Source: Achromobacter sp. MFA1 R4 (GTDB lineage: Bacteria; Pseudomonadota; Gammaproteobacteria; Burkholderiales; Burkholderiaceae_B). Taken from it: a DNA stretch of 64,000 bases. Positions within the stretch are counted from its first letter, which is position 1, and every line of letters starts with the position of its first letter. The stretch lies in the NCBI RefSeq assembly GCF_900156745.1, contig NZ_LT707065.1:1488001-1552000 (forward strand), given 5' to 3'. The notes below the pieces were generated by a model. That model was not told the origin of the DNA. It did no database searches and saw only the letters and a list, made by a program, of their open reading frames with translations. Of the stretch, positions 19,053-30,237 are shown piece after piece. The position numbers and the translations under genes are program-made.

Positions 19053-19493
19053 ATGCAGAAAATTTCGCAGATGATCCTTGTTGTGACCGCTCTTTTTCCG
19101 CGGGTTCCGATGGCGTCTCCCGATGCCCATGCTCAGAGCGAACGGGAACTGCGCACTGAATGTGCGTATGAATTAACCGGGGTAAGGGAATGCCTTCAAA
19201 AGAAGGCGCAGGCCACCGAGGTGGAACTCAAAGAAGCGGAAAAAAAGTTGCTCGATCGGCTGACAAAGTGGGATGAGGATTCCAAGTACGTGGACCAAGC
19301 CAAAGCCAAACTCATCGCATCAAACAAGGCTTTCGGAAAATACCGCGACGCGCAATGCGCGTTCGCTTCAGCGTTGGGCGGAGGAGCAATCGGAAACGCT
19401 CTAGAGATGGGCCGTTTGGCTTGCGTTGCGGAACTCAACGGCAGACGGGCCCTTCAACTACGTGACCTGGTTTCCGACTTGCCCATGAAGTAG
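19053..19493 (+). CDS. Secreted LprI/DUF1311-like protein
   Basis: A 146-residue protein starting MQKISQMILV with an N-terminal hydrophobic segment and a likely signal-peptidase site after AHA (about residue 28). The mature part has ECAYELTGVRECLQKK, the Cys-x(n)-Cys pattern of the lysozyme-inhibitor LprI-type domain, a charged helical middle, and two further Cys (AQCAF, RLACVAE). The region is visibly less GC-rich than its neighbours and uses A/T-ending codons often, which suggests recent acquisition. A longer in-frame reading back to 18801 overlaps the MFS gene and is discarded. A role as periplasmic lysozyme inhibitor is a family inference only. Confidence 0.75.
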   Translation: MQKISQMILVVTALFPRVPMASPDAHAQSERELRTECAYELTGVRECLQKKAQATEVELKEAEKKLLDRLTKWDEDSKYVDQAKAKLIASNKAFGKYRDAQCAFASALGGGAIGNALEMGRLACVAELNGRRALQLRDLVSDLPMK

Positions 19494-19602
19494 CGCTCAA
19501 TGAGCCGGCCGCAATCCGGATCCTGACACCCCCAAGCCTCGCACTCGGCTTGCAGCCAAGCCAAGGCCCCGCAAACACCCAGGGCCTGCCGGCCTCACCC
19601 GC

Positions 19603-20322
19603 TCACCCCTCGGCAGCAGACGCCACCACCCACTTCTCCCATCCGATCTTCCTCAGCTTGCAAGCCGGGCATTCCCCGCAGCCGTACCCCCAGTCATGCC
19701 GGGCTCCGCGCTCGCCCAGGTAGCACGTATGGCTTTCCTCGACGATCGTCTCGACCAGCGCATCTCCGCCCAGCGCATGCGCCAGCGCCCAGGTCTCGGA
19801 CTTGTCGATCCACATCAGCGGCGTCTCGATCGTCACCCGCGATCCCAGCCCCAGACCCAGCGCCACTTGCTGCGCCTTGATCGTGTCGTCGCGGCAATCC
19901 GGATAGCCGGAGAAGTCCGTCTCGCACATGCCACCCACCAGCACGTCCAGTTGACGCCGATAGCCCAGCGCCGCGGCCAGCGTCAGGAAGAGCAGATTGC
20001 GTCCCGGCACGAACGTGTTCGGCAGCCCGTTGGCCTGCATCTCGATCGCCCGATCGCTGGTCATGGCGGTATCGCCCACCTGGCCCAGCACCTTCAGGTC
20101 CAGCAGATGGTCCTCGCCCAGCCGCGGCGCCCAGTCGGGGAAGTTCGCGCGGATGTCGCGCAGCACGTTCAGGCGCGCCGACAGTTCGATGTGATGGCGC
20201 TGACCGTAATCGAACGCCACCGTTTCCACATGGGCATAGCGGTCCAGCGCCCAGGCCAGGCAAGTGGTGGAGTCCTGGCCGCCCGAAAACAGCACGAGCG
20301 CGCGACGTTGATGATTTTGCAT
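19603..20322 (-). CDS. queC: 7-cyano-7-deazaguanine synthase
   Basis: A 239-residue enzyme of queuosine biosynthesis that makes preQ0 from 7-carboxy-7-deazaguanine, ammonia and ATP. The PP-loop SGGQDST is at residues 13-19. The zinc site is at the C-terminus (CYLGER ... [13 protein letters not shown], four cysteines). [18 protein letters not shown] and [14 protein letters not shown] are further family landmarks. It is divergent from ppc with 166 bases between the starts. No preQ1 riboswitch was recognised upstream. Confidence 0.96.
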   Translation of the reverse strand: MQNHQRRALVLFSGGQDSTTCLAWALDRYAHVETVAFDYGQRHHIELSARLNVLRDIRANFPDWAPRLGEDHLLDLKVLGQVGDTAMTSDRAIEMQANGLPNTFVPGRNLLFLTLAAALGYRRQLDVLVGGMCETDFSGYPDCRDDTIKAQQVALGLGLGSRVTIETPLMWIDKSETWALAHALGGDALVETIVEESHTCYLGERGARHDWGYGCGECPACKLRKIGWEKWVVASAAEG

Positions 20323-20488
20323 AAAGGGGGCTTCTGGAATGACGAAGGGACAACTGGAACTTTAACCGAGCAAATGGGCTTGCCCGTAAGGAACGCTGCG
20401 TAAAATCGACCGATCGACTTCCAGGTTTGTCCGCAACGTCCCCTTAGACCTTTCCCTTTCCAACGGCCTCCCTACGGATCTCCGCACG

Positions 20489-23338
<2,850 letters not shown>

Positions 23339-23349
23339 GGGACGGCCAC

Positions 23350-24162
23350 GTGAACACGACCTTGCAGGTTGTCTCCGGCGCCGCCACGATCGCGGCCGAA
23401 ACGGCCGGCAGCGGCATGCCCGTGGTGTTCCTCCACGCCAACGTCTGCGACCGGCGCATGTGGCACGCCCCGTTGCAGGCCGGCGGCTCGAACTACCAGG
23501 CCATCGCCTATGACCGGCGCGGCTTCGGGCAGACACGGACCAAGGCGGAAGACCACTCCGCCGTCGCCGACCTGCTTGCCGTCATCGACGCCACAGCCGG
23601 CTCCGTCCCGGTGATCCTGGCCGGCTGCTCCCAAGGCGCCAACATCGCCTTGAATGCAGCCCTGATGCACCCCGCCCGGGTACGCGGCCTGATGCTGATA
23701 TCGCCCACCGTGAACGGCGCGCCCGCACCGGTCTATCCCCCCGAAATCCAGGAAATGATGGCGCACCAACAACAGGCGGAATCCGGCCGGGACCTCGCCC
23801 GGCTCAACGAGATCAAAGCGCGGTTGTTCCTTGACGGGCCATTGGCTCCCGAAGGACGCGTGTCCGGCCAGACACGGCGCCTGTTCCTGGAGATGAACGC
23901 CATCGCGCTGGCCGCCGCCCCCTCGGGAACGAACCGCGATGATGGCCAGCCCTTTGATCAACTAGGAAACATCGACGTCCCGGCCTCGGTCATATGGGGA
24001 GAGCTGGACTTTCCCCACATCCAGCAGCGCGCTCAAACGGTGGCGCGCTTGTTGCCGAATGCGCAAGCCCACGCGCTGCGGGACGTCGCCCATCTGCCCG
24101 GTCTGGAGCAGCCCGGTGAGGTGACCGAACTGCTCAACCAGCTGGTCAAGCGCTGCACCTGA
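23350..24162 (+). CDS. Alpha/beta hydrolase
   Basis: A 270-residue alpha/beta hydrolase. GTG at 23350 is chosen, since the longer frame overlaps ppc and AAGGGA lies eight bases upstream. The oxyanion region is VVFLHANVCD; the nucleophile elbow is GCSQG (Gly-Cys-Ser-Gln-Gly) near residue 98; the late acid is probably in GELDF and the His in DVAHLPGLEQP. This is the fold of esterases, lactonases and C-C hydrolases. It starts 11 bases after ppc, but a functional link to ppc is not evident. Confidence 0.85.
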   Translation: MNTTLQVVSGAATIAAETAGSGMPVVFLHANVCDRRMWHAPLQAGGSNYQAIAYDRRGFGQTRTKAEDHSAVADLLAVIDATAGSVPVILAGCSQGANIALNAALMHPARVRGLMLISPTVNGAPAPVYPPEIQEMMAHQQQAESGRDLARLNEIKARLFLDGPLAPEGRVSGQTRRLFLEMNAIALAAAPSGTNRDDGQPFDQLGNIDVPASVIWGELDFPHIQQRAQTVARLLPNAQAHALRDVAHLPGLEQPGEVTELLNQLVKRCT

Positions 24163-24241
24163 TCCGTGCGGGGTCCCACCTGGGCCACGGACGAACCAGA
24201 CACCCGGCGCATCGAAGCGCCCTTCCAGGAAGTGTCCACCC

Positions 24242-24640
24242 ATGTTCTCGCACATCTTCGTCAGCGTCAGCGACTTCGACCGCGCCCTGCGCTTCTACAG
24301 CGCCATGTTTGAAACCCTTGGGGTCGAATCGCGATTCTGCGACAGAGACCGGCCGTGGGCCGGATGGCAAAGCAGCAACCAGCAGCGCCCGTATTTCGTG
24401 ATTTGCAGGCCCCACAACGGTTTGCCGCATGAACCGGGCAATGGGCAGATGGTCGCGTTCATGGCCGATTCCCGGGACGCGGTGCGGCGGGCGCACCAAG
24501 CCGCCCTTGAGAACGGCGGCACCTGCGAGGGCCCGCCGGGTCTTCGGCCCGAGTATCACGCGCATTACTACGGCGCTTACTTCCGCGATCCGGATGGCAA
24601 CAAGCTATGCGTGGCCTGTCATAGCGCCACTGAAGCGTAG
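24242..24640 (+). CDS. VOC-superfamily protein
   Basis: A 132-residue protein of the glyoxalase/dioxygenase fold. It begins MFSHIFVSVSDFDRALRFYSAMF, typical of the first beta-alpha unit, and ends YFRDPDGNKLCVACH, where the usual metal-ligand Glu (as in NxLE) is replaced by Cys. Two His (HAHYYGAY) precede it. Metal-binding could therefore differ from glyoxalase I. The gene follows the hydrolase by 79 bases in the same direction; no function can be assigned. Confidence 0.8.
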   Translation: MFSHIFVSVSDFDRALRFYSAMFETLGVESRFCDRDRPWAGWQSSNQQRPYFVICRPHNGLPHEPGNGQMVAFMADSRDAVRRAHQAALENGGTCEGPPGLRPEYHAHYYGAYFRDPDGNKLCVACHSATEA

Positions 24641-24910
24641 CGCCGCCAAACCCACGACAACCTCCGCCCCACCGCCGCAAGCGCGCAGCGTCCCCGCTCC
24701 GACGCAAGACACCGCGTAAGCCCCACCAGGCCGCCCGCGCGGCCGCCGTGGGGCGGGCCCCGCAAGCCGCTCCAAATCCACGCCGCCGCAGCAAAGAACC
24801 TAAAGAACCCATCTGGCCCCAGCGGCCGCCAAGCTCAAACCACAGAGCCCGGCGTGGCGGCGGCCTGGGGTGCGCGGGGCGTGTAGATGCGCCCGACGGA
24901 ATCCGAAGGA

Positions 24911-24968
24911 ATCGCCGAAGGCGATGACGAGGATGAGGAAGGGGCAGTCCGGAGCGAAGGCTCCGGAC
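24911..24968. other. Two-hairpin structured element, possible repeat or ncRNA
   Basis: Hairpin 1 is ATCGCC-GAA-GGCGAT (24911-24925). Hairpin 2 is GTCCGGAGC-GAAG-GCTCCGGAC (24947-24968), a perfect 9-bp stem with a four-base loop. Between them lies a purine-rich strand with GAGGAT and GAGGAAGGGG. Read on the minus strand the DNA would encode a Ser-rich low-complexity peptide; I recall similar phrases scattered in Burkholderiales annotations, which would fit a dispersed non-coding element. That recollection is unverified. No terminator T-run follows. Confidence 0.45.
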
Positions 24969-25159
24969 CGCAATCGTAGCCCCGCGCGCCCCAGGCCGCC
25001 GACGCGCCGGGCGTCAGAAGAACACGCTCCCGCGCCAGCCGCCGGCCCGGCGCCAAAAGACCTCACCCCTAAGCCAGTCCCTCACCGTCCACCCACCGAA
25101 CACCCCCCATCCCCCATTTGTCCACCCCCAGCGACTTTTAGTACTATCCCCGACAGAAA

Positions 25160-25191
25160 TTCTATATACGCACAAATGTTCGTATATAGAA
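25160..25191. promoter_or_regulatory. 32-bp palindrome, candidate operator
   Basis: Arms TTCTATATACG (25160-25170) and CGTATATAGAA (25181-25191) are perfect 11-bp inverted repeats. The ten-base spacer itself pairs at ACA/TGT, so only one base pair of the outer 15 is mismatched. It is 119 bases upstream of the hydroxyacyl-CoA dehydrogenase ATG. It could be an operator for a TetR-, IclR- or GntR-type repressor. Which protein binds is unknown. Confidence 0.65.
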
Positions 25192-25310
25192 CAAAACGAT
25201 TTTTCTGGCCGAGCGCGCACAGAAAGGCACCCCTGGACGAGACAGAGTTCACCCTGATCCCCCGCGTGCCCGCCTGCAAGCCGCCCGCCGCAAGCATCCA
25301 GCGAGCCATC

Positions 25311-26246
25311 ATGGAAACTCCCCTCAAGAACGTCGCCATCATCGGCGCAGGCGCCATGGGCAGCGGCATCGCCGCCCTGTTTGCCTCGAAGGGACTCGAC
25401 GTCGTCCTCATCGACCCGATGGAAGGCGCCCTCGAGCGGGCCTTGAAGACCATCGACCGCCAGTTGAACGTCTACGCCCCCGGCCAGGTCCAGCAAGCCA
25501 TCCAGCGCATCCGCCTGGAACCCGGCCTTGAAGCCGCCGCCGCCAGCGACCTCGTCATCGAAGCCGTCCCTGAAAACCTGGACCTCAAGCGCGGCATCTT
25601 CACCAAGCTCGACGCCCTGTGCCCCGCGCACACCGTCTTCGCCACCAACACCTCCGGCCTGTCCATCAACGCCATCGCCAGCGCCGTCCTGCGCCGCGAC
25701 CGATTCGTCGGCGCCCACTTCTTCACGCCCGCCGACGTCATCCCCCTCGTCGAGGTCGTCCGCAACGACGACACCTCCGAGGACACCGTCGCCAAAGTCA
25801 TGGCCACCCTGCGTTTTGCCGGCAAGCGTCCGGTCCTCGTGCGCCAGGACATCCCCGGCTTCATCGCCAACCGCATCCAGCACGCCCTCGCCCGCGAAGC
25901 CATCTCGCTGCTGGAAAAAGGCGTCGCCAGCGCCGAGGACATCGACGAAGTCGTCAAGTGGAGCCTCGGCATCCGCCTCGCCCTGTCCGGCCCGCTCGAA
26001 CAGCGCGACATGAACGGCATCGACGTCCACTACGCCATCGCCAGCTACCTCTACAAAGACCTCGAAAACCGCACCGAACCGTCCGATCTGCTCAAAAGCA
26101 AGGTCGACAGCGGCCAGCTCGGCGCCAAGAGCGGCCAGGGCTTCTACACCTGGAGCCCCGAACGCCGCGAGCGCGTCCTGCGCGAAAAAAGCGCCGCCCT
26201 GGGCGAACTGGCCGCCTGGCTGAACGGCAAGGCCGGCGACTCCTGA
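25311..26246 (+). CDS. 3-hydroxyacyl-CoA dehydrogenase
   Basis: A 311-residue NAD-dependent enzyme. The Rossmann motif GAGAMGSGIAALFASKG opens the protein, FATNTSGLSI and FVGAHFFTPADVIPLVEVV are the catalytic-domain landmarks (the His of AHFFTP is the catalytic base, paired with Glu in PLVEVV), and the C-terminal domain ends GAKSGQGFYTW. The length is that of single-function HbdA/PaaH-type enzymes. The ATG at 25311 is used because the longer frame runs into the palindrome-bearing promoter region. It is followed by the fatty-acid transporter, so oxidation of an imported short-chain hydroxy acid as its CoA ester is plausible. Confidence 0.93.
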   Translation: METPLKNVAIIGAGAMGSGIAALFASKGLDVVLIDPMEGALERALKTIDRQLNVYAPGQVQQAIQRIRLEPGLEAAAASDLVIEAVPENLDLKRGIFTKLDALCPAHTVFATNTSGLSINAIASAVLRRDRFVGAHFFTPADVIPLVEVVRNDDTSEDTVAKVMATLRFAGKRPVLVRQDIPGFIANRIQHALAREAISLLEKGVASAEDIDEVVKWSLGIRLALSGPLEQRDMNGIDVHYAIASYLYKDLENRTEPSDLLKSKVDSGQLGAKSGQGFYTWSPERRERVLREKSAALGELAAWLNGKAGDS

Positions 26247-26421
26247 GCGCCGGCACGCCCCGATTCCAAACACAAGGCGCGGCGGCCATGACCGACCGCG
26301 CCACCGGGCCACGAGCCCAGCCACACAAAGAAAAGCAATCGTCCGGCGCGCCCGCACCGTCACCCGATGACGCGCGCCGCCGGACACCAGAGAACCGCCT
26401 TACGGAGTTGTTGGAGGCACC

Positions 26422-27762
26422 ATGAATAAATTGGCTTCATTCTTTACCGAGCTGATGCGCAAGTATCTGCCCGATCCCTTCGTCTTTGCGATCGCCCTGA
26501 CCCTGCTCACCGTGCTGCTCGCCATGGGCATCGAAGGCCAGGGCATTGGCGACGTCACCCGCGCCTGGGGCAAGGGCTTCTGGAGCCTCCTGGCCTTCAC
26601 CACGCAAATGGCCGTCATCCTCGCCATGGGCTACGTGCTGGCCACCGCGCCGCTGACCGACCGCCTGCTCAACCGCATCGTCAGCCACGTCCACAAGCCG
26701 CACAGCGCCATCATCGTCGCCACCCTGGTCGGCGGCGTGGGCAGCTACCTGAACTGGGGCTTTGGCCTGGTCATCGGCGGTATCGTCGCCAAGAAACTGG
26801 CCTTGAAGGTCAAGGGCGTGCACTATCCCCTGATCATCGCCGCGGCCTATAGCGGCTTCACCATGTACGGCCTGGGCCTGTCGGCCAGCATCCCCGTGCT
26901 CGTCGCCACGCCTGGCCATCCCACCGCCGCGCAGATGGGCACCATTCCGCTGTCGGAAACCATCTTCTCCGTGCCCATGCTGATCACCAGCCTGGTCATC
27001 ATCGTCACGCTGCCGCTGCTCAACGCCTGGCTGCACCCCAAGAACGGCGAAAAGATCGTCGAAGTCGACCCCAACATCGACCGCGACGCCAACGCCACCA
27101 GCGCCGCCGACGACCTGCTGGAAAAAGGCACCCTCGCCTCCAAGCTCAACAACAGCCGCCTGCTCAGCCTGCTCATCGGCGCGCTGGGCGTGGCCTATGT
27201 CGTCTTCCACTTCATGGACGGCGGCTCGCTCGACCTGAACCTCATCAACTTCATCATCCTGTTCCTGGGCATCATCCTGCTGGGCACGCCGGCCGCCTAC
27301 GTCGCCAAGCTGACCGAGGGCATCAAGACCATCTCCGGGATCATCCTGCAGTATCCGTTCTACGCCGGCATCATGGCCATCATGGCCGCGTCGGGCCTGG
27401 TCACCTCGATTTCCAAGGTCTTCGTCGACGTCGCCACGCCCGAAACCCTGCCGTTCTGGGGCCTGATCAGCTCGTTCGTCATCAACTTCTTCGCGCCGTC
27501 CGCCGGCGGCCACTGGGTCATCCAGGGACCGTTCATGATCGACGCCGCCAAGGAAATCGGCAGCGCGCTCAACCAGACCACCATGGCCGTCATGCTGGGC
27601 AACGCCTGGAACGACCTGGTGCAGCCCTTCTGGATCCTGCCGGCGCTGGCCCTGTCCAAGCTGAAACTGCGCGACGTCATGGGCTATACCGTCATCATGA
27701 TGCTGTGGGTCGGCGTGATCCACATCACCGCCGTCCTCGCATGGGGCTATTTGACCCATTGA
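26422..27762 (+). CDS. atoE: Short-chain fatty acid transporter, AtoE family
   Basis: A 446-residue inner-membrane protein with about 12 hydrophobic segments. Family landmarks are the N-terminal FTELMRKYLPDPFVFAIALT, the LNWGFGLVIGGIVAKK segment, and the C-terminal FAPSAGGHWVIQGPF and LGNAWNDLVQPFWILPAL. The start follows a strong GGAGG. In E. coli AtoE carries acetoacetate and short-chain fatty acids. Here it sits between a hydroxyacyl-CoA dehydrogenase and an SDR, consistent with uptake of a short-chain oxo or hydroxy acid. Confidence 0.92.
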   Translation: MNKLASFFTELMRKYLPDPFVFAIALTLLTVLLAMGIEGQGIGDVTRAWGKGFWSLLAFTTQMAVILAMGYVLATAPLTDRLLNRIVSHVHKPHSAIIVATLVGGVGSYLNWGFGLVIGGIVAKKLALKVKGVHYPLIIAAAYSGFTMYGLGLSASIPVLVATPGHPTAAQMGTIPLSETIFSVPMLITSLVIIVTLPLLNAWLHPKNGEKIVEVDPNIDRDANATSAADDLLEKGTLASKLNNSRLLSLLIGALGVAYVVFHFMDGGSLDLNLINFIILFLGIILLGTPAAYVAKLTEGIKTISGIILQYPFYAGIMAIMAASGLVTSISKVFVDVATPETLPFWGLISSFVINFFAPSAGGHWVIQGPFMIDAAKEIGSALNQTTMAVMLGNAWNDLVQPFWILPALALSKLKLRDVMGYTVIMMLWVGVIHITAVLAWGYLTH

Positions 27763-27789
27763 GTTCCTGAACACTGAACGGAAACCGAT

Positions 27790-28518
27790 ATGACCAAACC
27801 CACCGCATATCTCGTCACCGGCGGCAGCGCCGGGATCGGCGCCGCCATCATCCGCATGCTGCTCGATGCCGGCCACAAAGTCGTCAACATCGACTACAAG
27901 CTGCCCGAGAATCCCCCGGCGGGTCTGGTCTCGTATCAGGCCGATCTGACCGATGAAGCGCGCACCCAGGAAGTCGCCCGCGAAGTCACCAGCGCCTACA
28001 ACATCGTGGGCCTGGTCAACAACGCTGGCGCCACCCGCCCCGGCACGGCCGACACGGCCACGCTGGCGGACCTGGACTATGTGGTGAACCTGCACCTGCG
28101 CACCGCGCTCATCCTGGTACAGGCGGCGCTGCCCGCCATGCGCGAAGCCGGCTTTGGCCGCATCGTCAACATGTCGTCGCGCGCCGCGCTGGGCAAGCCG
28201 GACCGCGTCGTCTACTCGGCCACCAAGGCCGGCCTGGTGGGCATGACGCGCACGCTCGCCATGGAACTGGGCGGCGACGGCATCACCGTCAACGCCATCG
28301 GCCCCGGCCCCATCGCCACCGACCTCTTCACCAAGAGCAATCCGGCCGGCGCGCCGCAGACCGAGCGCATCATCAACAGCATCGTCGTCAAGCGCCTGGG
28401 CACGCCCGAAGACGTGGCGCGCGCCGCGATGTTCTTCCTGTCGCCCGACAACGGCTTCGTCACCGGCCAGATGCTGTATGTCTGCGGCGGCACGACGCTC
28501 GGCGTCGCGCCCATCTGA
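27790..28518 (+). CDS. Short-chain dehydrogenase/reductase (SDR)
   Basis: A 242-residue classical SDR with TGGSAGIG near residue 10, NNAGATRP near residue 78, catalytic Ser in MSSRAALG and VYSATK (Tyr-x-x-x-Lys). Asp in NIDYKL after beta-2 suggests NAD. It begins 27 bases after atoE, likely in the same transcript, and ends 53 bases from the convergent IclR gene. It may act on the same short-chain hydroxy or oxo acid. Confidence 0.9.
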   Translation: MTKPTAYLVTGGSAGIGAAIIRMLLDAGHKVVNIDYKLPENPPAGLVSYQADLTDEARTQEVAREVTSAYNIVGLVNNAGATRPGTADTATLADLDYVVNLHLRTALILVQAALPAMREAGFGRIVNMSSRAALGKPDRVVYSATKAGLVGMTRTLAMELGGDGITVNAIGPGPIATDLFTKSNPAGAPQTERIINSIVVKRLGTPEDVARAAMFFLSPDNGFVTGQMLYVCGGTTLGVAPI

Positions 28519-28571
28519 GCGCGGCCGCCATGTCCGTCCGGCCCGACCTCGCCGCCGCCCGCAGGCGCCGC

Positions 28572-29354
28572 CTAGCGGCGCAGCAGCGCGTGGTTGATCT
28601 GGTCGGCCGCGCGGCGCAGCGGCGGCAGAAAGGCCTCCAGCATCGCCTCGCGCGAGAACCGGTTGGCGTGGCCGCTGACGTTCATCGCCGCGATCACGCG
28701 GCCGCTGCGATCCAGGATGGGCACCGCCACGGATTGCAGGCCCGGCTCCAGTTCCTGCGCCACGCACGCGTAGCCATCGGCGCGCACGCCGGCCAGCACG
28801 CGCTTGAGCTCGGCCACGTCGGTCACCGTGTGCTCGGTGTAGGCCCGGATCTGGCTCATCGCCAGCACCCGGTCCAGTTCCGCCTCCGGCAGGCCGGCCA
28901 GCAGCACGCGGCCCATCGACGTCACCCATGCCGGCAGGCGGCTGCCCACCGCCAGGTTGATCGTCATGACTTTATGCGTGGACAGGCGCAGGATGTAGAC
29001 AATGTCGGCGCCTTCCAGCACCGACACGGAGCACGACTCGCGCGTCAGCTCGGCGACTTCTTCCATGTAGGGCAGCGCCAGGTTCCACAGCGGCGTGCCC
29101 GACAGATAGGCGTAGCCCAGTTCCAGGATGCGCGGCGTGAGCGCGAACTTGCGGTCATCAACCGTGACGTAGCCCAGGTGCTCCAGCGTCAGCAGGATGC
29201 GGCGCGCGCCGGCCCGGGTCAGGCCCGTCACCGCGGCGACCTCGGACAGCGTCATCTGCGAACGTTCCGGACCGAAGGCACGGATCACCGACAGCCCGCG
29301 CGCGAAGGATTGCACGTAGCTGTCGCTGGGTTGCTGGGGATCTTGCTCGGCCAT
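28572..29354 (-). CDS. IclR-family regulator, PcaR/PobR-like
   Basis: A 260-residue protein with an N-terminal winged helix (SFARGLSVIRAFGPERSQMT, then LTRAGARRILLTLEHLGYV) and a C-terminal effector domain. The opening YVQSFARGLSVIRAF and the motif LTRAGARRILLTLE are typical of the PcaR/PcaU/PobR branch that senses protocatechuate or beta-ketoadipate. It is divergent from pcaIJ with 193 bases between the starts, and three dyads lie in the gap. It is thus the probable activator or repressor of the pca set. Confidence 0.92.
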   Translation of the reverse strand: MAEQDPQQPSDSYVQSFARGLSVIRAFGPERSQMTLSEVAAVTGLTRAGARRILLTLEHLGYVTVDDRKFALTPRILELGYAYLSGTPLWNLALPYMEEVAELTRESCSVSVLEGADIVYILRLSTHKVMTINLAVGSRLPAWVTSMGRVLLAGLPEAELDRVLAMSQIRAYTEHTVTDVAELKRVLAGVRADGYACVAQELEPGLQSVAVPILDRSGRVIAAMNVSGHANRFSREAMLEAFLPPLRRAADQINHALLRR

Positions 29355-29481
29355 CCGTCTGGTTCCAAGAGTAAAAGGCCCGCCCCGGCGAGCCTTGCGT
29401 CGCCCCTTGCGGACGACTCCGAACGATGGAGAGTGCGGTGTGCGGCATGCCTTGACGCCTTCGCGTTCCCCATGAAACGAT

Positions 29482-29515
29482 GTTCTTCAGAAGAACGAAA
29501 GTTCTAATGAAGAAC
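29482..29515. promoter_or_regulatory. Candidate IclR (PcaR-like) operator dyads
   Basis: GTTCTTC-A-GAAGAAC (29482-29496) is a perfect 15-bp palindrome. GTTCT-N5-AGAAC (29501-29515) is a second one in phase 19 bp downstream. The cluster is 33 bases upstream of the pcaI start. PcaU and PcaR are known to bind repeats of GTTC-containing palindromes. Binding by the 28572 gene product is inferred. Confidence 0.65.
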
Positions 29516-29547
29516 AAATTATGACACGCCACCTATGAGCGAACATC

Positions 29548-30237
29548 ATGATCTCTAAGCTTGTTGCAAGCGCTGCCGCCGCCCTGGCGGACGTCCCGGA
29601 CGGCGCCACCGTCATGATCGGCGGCTTCGGCACCGCCGGCCAGCCCATGGAACTGATCGACGCCCTGCTTGAACAGGGCGCCAAGGACCTGGTCATCATC
29701 AACAACAACGCCGGCAACGGCACCACGGGCCTGGCCGCCCTGCTGGGCGCCAATCGGGTACGCAAGATCATCTGCTCGTTCCCGCGCCAGGCGGACTCGC
29801 AGATCTTCGACGGCCTGTACCGCAGCGGCAAGCTGGAACTGGAACTGGTGCCCCAAGGCAACCTGGCCGAGCGCATCCGCGCCGCCGGCGCCGGCATCGG
29901 CGCCTTCTTCACGCCCACCGGCTACGGCACGCCGCTGGCCGACGGCAAGGAAACCCGCGAGATCAACGGCCGCCAGTACGTGCTGGAATATCCGCTGCAC
30001 GCCGATTACGCGCTCATCAAGGCCGAGCGCGGCGACCGCTGGGGCAACCTGGTCTATCGCAAGACCGCCCGCAACTTCGGCCCCATCATGGCCAGCGCCG
30101 CGCGCGTGGCCGTGGCCCAGGTGCGCGAAGTCGTCGAGTTGGGCGAGCTGGACCCCGAAACCGTCGTCACCCCCGGCATCTTCGTCAAGCGCGTCGTGCA
30201 GATCGCAGGCCAGCCGGCCGCCAAGGAGCAGCAATGA
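29548..30237 (+). CDS. pcaI: 3-oxoadipate CoA-transferase, alpha subunit
   Basis: A 229-residue family I CoA-transferase alpha chain. It has VMIGGFGTAGQPMELIDAL, NNNAGNGTTGLAALL, and GAFFTPTGYGTPLADGKE near residue 118, all characteristic. With PcaJ it moves CoA from succinyl-CoA to 3-oxoadipate, the second-last step of the beta-ketoadipate pathway. Its stop overlaps the pcaJ start (ATGA). Confidence 0.94.
   Translation: MISKLVASAAAALADVPDGATVMIGGFGTAGQPMELIDALLEQGAKDLVIINNNAGNGTTGLAALLGANRVRKIICSFPRQADSQIFDGLYRSGKLELELVPQGNLAERIRAAGAGIGAFFTPTGYGTPLADGKETREINGRQYVLEYPLHADYALIKAERGDRWGNLVYRKTARNFGPIMASAARVAVAQVREVVELGELDPETVVTPGIFVKRVVQIAGQPAAKEQQ

Larger units (their letters stand above)
24641..25310. 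other. Non-coding stretch of 670 bases
   Basis: No reading frame here has family features or codon periodicity. It holds two strong hairpins at 24911-24968 and a 32-bp palindrome at 25160-25191. The part from about 25130 to 25210 is distinctly AT-rich and probably carries the promoter of the 25311 gene. In the rest, C-rich sequence can be read as long Pro/Arg-rich frames that I do not believe. Confidence 0.7.

Noticed and set aside
20323-20488. preQ1 riboswitch upstream of queC
   Set aside because: I saw no H-type pseudoknot pattern with the required A-rich tail close to the start codon.
24911-24968. mini-ykkC or another known riboswitch
   Set aside because: The loops are GAA and GAAG and not ACGR, and no guanidine-related gene follows. 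Kept only as an unnamed structured element.
24800-25066. Minus-strand frame of 88 codons with Ser-rich low-complexity sequence
   Set aside because: It coincides with the two hairpins, has no ribosome site or domain, and is better explained as antisense reading of a non-coding element.
24870-25310. N-terminal extension of the 3-hydroxyacyl-CoA dehydrogenase
   Set aside because: The extra 147 residues are Pro/Arg-rich, unlike any family member, and the 32-bp palindrome would be coding. The Rossmann motif begins directly after ATG 25311.
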